A stretch of 7,777 nt of DNA from Desulfobulbaceae bacterium. GTDB taxonomy: Bacteria; Desulfobacterota; Desulfobulbia; Desulfobulbales; SURF-16. The stretch's first letter is position 1. Every line of letters begins with the position of its first letter. Below the pieces are notes generated by a model. The model was given only the letters and a program-made list of their open reading frames with translations. It was not told the DNA's origin and did no database searches. This document shows, piece after piece, positions 4,946-7,777 of this stretch. The position numbers were made by a program, and so were the translations under genes. The stretch covers positions 1 through 7,777 of the forward strand of contig JANTGB010000096.1 in the NCBI GenBank assembly GCA_024763115.1, in the 5' to 3' direction.

Positions 4946-7219
4946 ATGGCAAAATCATTAATTATCGTTGAGTCCCCGGCCAAAGCCAGGACTCTGCAGA
5001 AATATCTGGGCAAATCATTTGCCGTTAAGGCCTCGGTAGGCCATGTTCGAGATCTGCCGGTGAAAAATATCGGCGTTGATGTTGAAAATGGTTTTAAACC
5101 ACACTATGTCACCATCAGGGGCAAGGGCAAAATTATAACGGAGTTGCGAAACGCGGCTAAAAAATCAGATGCCGTCTATCTGGCTCCCGACCCTGACCGG
5201 GAGGGAGAGGCCATTGCCTGGCACGTGGCCCAGGCCCTGAAATCAGCAAAAAAACCATTTCACCGGGTGCTGTTCCATGAGTTGACGAAAAAGGCCATTA
5301 TCAAGGCCATCGAAAATGCCACGAAAATTGACACCCACCGTTTTGAGGCCCAGCAGGCCCGGCGCATTCTTGACCGGCTGGTGGGATACCAGATATCTCC
5401 TCTGCTCTGGGATAAGGTCAGGCGGGGATTAAGCGCCGGCCGGGTTCAGTCGGTTGCGGTACGCATGGTCTGTGAACGAGAGCAGGCTATTAATGATTTT
5501 AAGCCGGAAGAGTACTGGTCTATTGAGGCCAGGTTGCAGAAAGGCGCGCCCCCGGTTTTTCCGGCCCAGCTTGACCGGGCCGACGGTAAAAAGGTTGATG
5601 CCAGAAAAAATAAAATAACCAATCAACAGACAGCGGATAAAATTGTTGGTGAGTTGCGGAAAAGCACATTTGTCGTCAATAAGGTTAACAAAAAAAGAAA
5701 AAACCGTAACCCCAGCCCGCCGTTTATCACCAGCAGCATGCAGATTGACGCTAACCGCAAACTCCGTTTTTCCGCCAAGAAAACCATGACCCTGGCCCAG
5801 AAACTTTATGAGGGCATTGACTTGGGTGATGAAGGCCCCACAGGTTTGATTACCTATATGAGAACCGACTCCACCAGGGTAAATGATGATGCCCTGGCCC
5901 AGGTCAGGTCTTATATAAACAACGCTCATGGCCCTGATTATCTGCCTGCCGAACCCAATGTATACAAAACAAAAAAATCGGCCCAGGATGCGCATGAGGC
6001 CATCCGTCCCACCGATGTCGGCCATACGCCGAAAAAAATGGCCCCTTATCTGGATAAGGACATGCTGGCCCTTTACGCTCTTATCTGGAAAAGATTTGTC
6101 GCCAGCCAGATGAGTCCGGCTGTTTATGATCAAACTTCGGTGATAATCACTGCCGGACCCCATAGGTTAAAAGCTGTGGGATCAATTATGCGCTTTAAGG
6201 GGTTTCTGGTACTTTATGATGACGCTGGAAAACAATCCGCTAAAGACAAGGATGTTACCCTGCCGGATCTTCAGGTTAAAGATAACCTTGATTTGCTGGA
6301 ACTTCTTCCCAGACAGCATTTTACCCAGCCGCCGCCCCGCTATACTGAAGCCTCGCTGGTCAAGGCCCTGGAGGAGAACGGGGTCGGCCGTCCCAGTACC
6401 TATGCCGCTATTCTCTCAACTATCCAGGAAAAGGAATATGTGGTTCTTGAGCAGCGGAAATTCAGCCCCACGGATCTGGGTATACTGGTAAATGATTTAC
6501 TGGTTAAGCATTTTCCCGAGATAATAAATGTCGAATTTACCGCTTCCATGGAACAGAATCTTGACAAGGTGGAAGATGGGCGGGTGCAATGGCAGGCGAT
6601 TTTAAAAAATTTTTACTCCCCGTTCAAAAATTCCCTGGAACAGGCAAAAAAAGAGATGAAGTCAATTAAGCGCAGCGCTGTTCCCACTGATATTAAATGC
6701 AGCCTATGCGATGGCAACATGGTCATAAAATGGGGACGAATGGGGGAATTCCTGGCCTGTGAAAATTATCCCAAGTGTAAAAACACTCAGGATTTTACCA
6801 AAGACAAAGACGGCAACATTTTGCCGGTGGAAAAGAAAGCGCCGGAAGAGTCAGGGGAAATCTGCGACAAGTGCGGCAAGCCCATGGTCTACAAACATGG
6901 GCGTTACGGCAGGTTTCTGGCCTGCTCCGGCTATCCTGACTGCAAGAATATCCAGGCGGAAAAAACAGGAGTAAAGTGTCCTGAACCAGGCTGCGGCGGC
7001 AATATTGTAAAAAAAGTCTCAAAGCGGGGCAAGGTTTTTTACAGCTGCGACCATTATCCGAAATGTACCTATGCCCTGTGGGATAAGCCGGTCAGCCGGC
7101 CGTGTCCGCAATGCAAGGCACCATTCTTGCTTGAGAAAAATACCAAAAAACAGGGGAAACATTTAAAATGTGCCGATAAGAAGTGTGGGTACATGAAAAT
7201 TCTTGCGGAAGAAGAATAA
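4946..7219 (+). CDS. topA: DNA topoisomerase I (type IA)
   Basis: Relaxes negative supercoils by transient single-strand cleavage, balancing gyrase. The 757-residue protein starts at the ATG giving MAKSLIIVESPAKARTLQKY, the standard TOPRIM beginning (E9). The Mg-binding DxDxE is D82/D84/E86 in APDPDREGEAIAWH. The active-site tyrosine is Y304 (codon 5855-5857) in GLITYMRTDSTRV. SAQDAHEAIRPT (345-356) and NGVGRPSTYAAIL (478-490) are conserved core segments. Four C-terminal C4 zinc fingers follow: C585/C588/C605/C611, C640/C643/C660/C666, C678/C683/C701/C707 and C720/C723/C742/C747. An in-frame TTG at 4889 lies inside dprA and would add 19 non-homologous residues, so it was not used. The gap to dprA is 10 bp with only a weak GAAG upstream of the ATG, consistent with coupled expression. 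Confidence 0.97.
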   Translation: MAKSLIIVESPAKARTLQKYLGKSFAVKASVGHVRDLPVKNIGVDVENGFKPHYVTIRGKGKIITELRNAAKKSDAVYLAPDPDREGEAIAWHVAQALKSAKKPFHRVLFHELTKKAIIKAIENATKIDTHRFEAQQARRILDRLVGYQISPLLWDKVRRGLSAGRVQSVAVRMVCEREQAINDFKPEEYWSIEARLQKGAPPVFPAQLDRADGKKVDARKNKITNQQTADKIVGELRKSTFVVNKVNKKRKNRNPSPPFITSSMQIDANRKLRFSAKKTMTLAQKLYEGIDLGDEGPTGLITYMRTDSTRVNDDALAQVRSYINNAHGPDYLPAEPNVYKTKKSAQDAHEAIRPTDVGHTPKKMAPYLDKDMLALYALIWKRFVASQMSPAVYDQTSVIITAGPHRLKAVGSIMRFKGFLVLYDDAGKQSAKDKDVTLPDLQVKDNLDLLELLPRQHFTQPPPRYTEASLVKALEENGVGRPSTYAAILSTIQEKEYVVLEQRKFSPTDLGILVNDLLVKHFPEIINVEFTASMEQNLDKVEDGRVQWQAILKNFYSPFKNSLEQAKKEMKSIKRSAVPTDIKCSLCDGNMVIKWGRMGEFLACENYPKCKNTQDFTKDKDGNILPVEKKAPEESGEICDKCGKPMVYKHGRYGRFLACSGYPDCKNIQAEKTGVKCPEPGCGGNIVKKVSKRGKVFYSCDHYPKCTYALWDKPVSRPCPQCKAPFLLEKNTKKQGKHLKCADKKCGYMKILAEEE

Positions 7220-7259
7220 TCGGTCAGGTCGGGAATAAAATTAAATAAGAGGGGCTGCC

Positions 7260-7616
7260 ATGATATCCGCCATAAATTCATCACTTTCCGCCTTGCATGC
7301 CTTTACTGAAAAGACGGAATCCATTGCCGACAATACTGCTAATGTTAATACCGATGGTTTCAAAAAAACCAGGGTTACCCTGCATGAGGGCGAACAAAAT
7401 AGCGTAGTCCCCCAGGTAAACCGAATAAATACCCCGGGGCCGATTGTTTATGAGCAGGCTGCCGACGGCGAAAACCTGGTGGAAAAATCTAATGTCGACC
7501 TTGGGGAAGAACTGCCGGAAATGATGCTCACCAGTCGTTTTTATCAGGCCAACATTAAGATGGTACAGGTTGAGGATGAGATGCTCGGCACTCTTCTGGA
7601 TATCAAGAAGGCTTAA
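7260..7616 (+). CDS. Small flagellar basal-body rod/hook family protein (FlgC-like)
   Basis: The N-terminal segment SIADNTANVNTDGFKKTRVT (21-40) is the flagellar rod/hook signature (consensus like ANNxANxNTxGFK). The C-terminal segment (78-116; NVDLGEELPEMMLTSRFYQA, then DEMLGTLLDIK) is the rod C-terminal helix shared by FlgC, FlgE, FlgF and FlgG. Only about 40 residues separate the two, so at 118 residues it is shorter than typical FlgC (roughly 130-150) and lacks any middle domain. Such axial proteins assemble by pairing their N- and C-terminal helices and are exported by the flagellar type III apparatus without a signal peptide. ATG 7260 has a strong GAGGGG (7249-7254) five bases upstream. 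It sits after topA, with no other flagellar gene in the window. Family membership is clear; which axial protein it is, or whether it is a divergent orphan, is not. Confidence 0.87.
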   Translation: MISAINSSLSALHAFTEKTESIADNTANVNTDGFKKTRVTLHEGEQNSVVPQVNRINTPGPIVYEQAADGENLVEKSNVDLGEELPEMMLTSRFYQANIKMVQVEDEMLGTLLDIKKA

Positions 7617-7777
7617 AGGTAATTGTAGTTTTGTAACCGTTCACCAGAGAGTAACTCTTTGCAATATTTAAGTCTTTAATCGTTTACCAGTGCCTTAGAT
7701 TCGGAGTCTGCGCTTACCTGTTCATTCGGAGTCTCATTCTTCGCTTACCTGTGCCTGCGCAGCATACTGGTGCTATT
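7617..7777. other. Non-coding region downstream of the flagellar-type gene
   Basis: No credible open frame was found on either strand. Besides the direct repeats, it contains GTAACCGTTCACC (7633-7645) and the near-palindrome AGAGT-A-ACTCT (7648-7658). The latter has too small a loop and too short a T-run to be called a terminator with confidence. GTAATTGTA (7619-7627) is the inverse of TACAATTAC at 42-50 in the other intergenic flank. Confidence 0.5.
7681..7756. repeat. Imperfect direct repeats in the 3' intergenic region
   Basis: A motif near CGCTTACCTGTGCCT occurs three times: 7681-7695 (CGTTTACCAGTGCCT), 7711-7725 and 7742-7756. The last two copies are each preceded by ATTCGGAGTCT (7699-7709 and 7724-7734), separated from the motif by 1 and 7 bases. 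The spacing is irregular and the units are too short for a CRISPR. This looks like an internally duplicated intergenic repeat that may continue past the window edge. Confidence 0.5.

Noticed and set aside
5429..6163. Long reverse-strand open frame (244 codons) inside topA
   Set aside because: It is antisense to the conserved core and active-site region of topA, has no recognisable domain, and is explained as a shadow frame.
7648..7660. Terminator after the flagellar-type gene
   Set aside because: The stem is only 4-5 bp with a 1-3 nt loop and is followed by just two or three T residues.
7681..7777. CRISPR array
   Set aside because: The repeats are short and imperfect with irregular spacing of about 30 bp or less, and there are no unique spacers of regular length.

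Overview
The window is a compact, single-strand (+) block of housekeeping genes from a bacterium, most likely a Desulfobacterota (delta-proteobacterial, possibly Desulfobulbales-like) lineage. That placement is an inference from the protein signatures: a group-1 sigma-70 with a long non-conserved insert, a TopA with four C4 zinc fingers, and a small stand-alone flagellar rod-type protein after topA. The sequence itself names no taxon.

Layout. Positions 1-36 may be the last codons of an unidentified upstream gene. Positions 37-324 are a gene-free leader with short inverted repeats, a motif resembling the ends of the element found downstream, and a stem-loop just ahead of dnaG. Then follow dnaG primase (325-2082), an intergenic region filled by a small MITE-like element (2121-2272, perfect 12-bp terminal inverted repeats, 8-bp flanking direct repeats), rpoD (2299-3798), dprA (3811-4935), topA (4946-7219) and a 118-residue flagellar rod/hook-type protein (7260-7616). 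Positions 7617-7777 are non-coding and hold short imperfect repeats.

How the genes fit together. dnaG-rpoD is the core of the classic macromolecular-synthesis cluster (replication priming plus the primary sigma factor). dprA-topA is another commonly conserved pair. Here the two are joined, with gaps of only 12 bp (rpoD-dprA) and 10 bp (dprA-topA), so rpoD-dprA-topA are probably co-transcribed. The mini flagellar protein follows 40 bp after topA with its own strong Shine-Dalgarno sequence.

The most interesting point is the dnaG-rpoD junction. The MITE-like element ends 26 bp before the rpoD ATG. The RpoD reading frame begins inside what looks like the tail of region 1.1, the ATG has no evident ribosome binding site, and the rest of region 1.1 is missing. 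The element also carries a palindrome and a promoter-like sequence facing rpoD. Together these suggest a primary sigma factor whose 5' end and expression signals were remodelled around a mobile element insertion.
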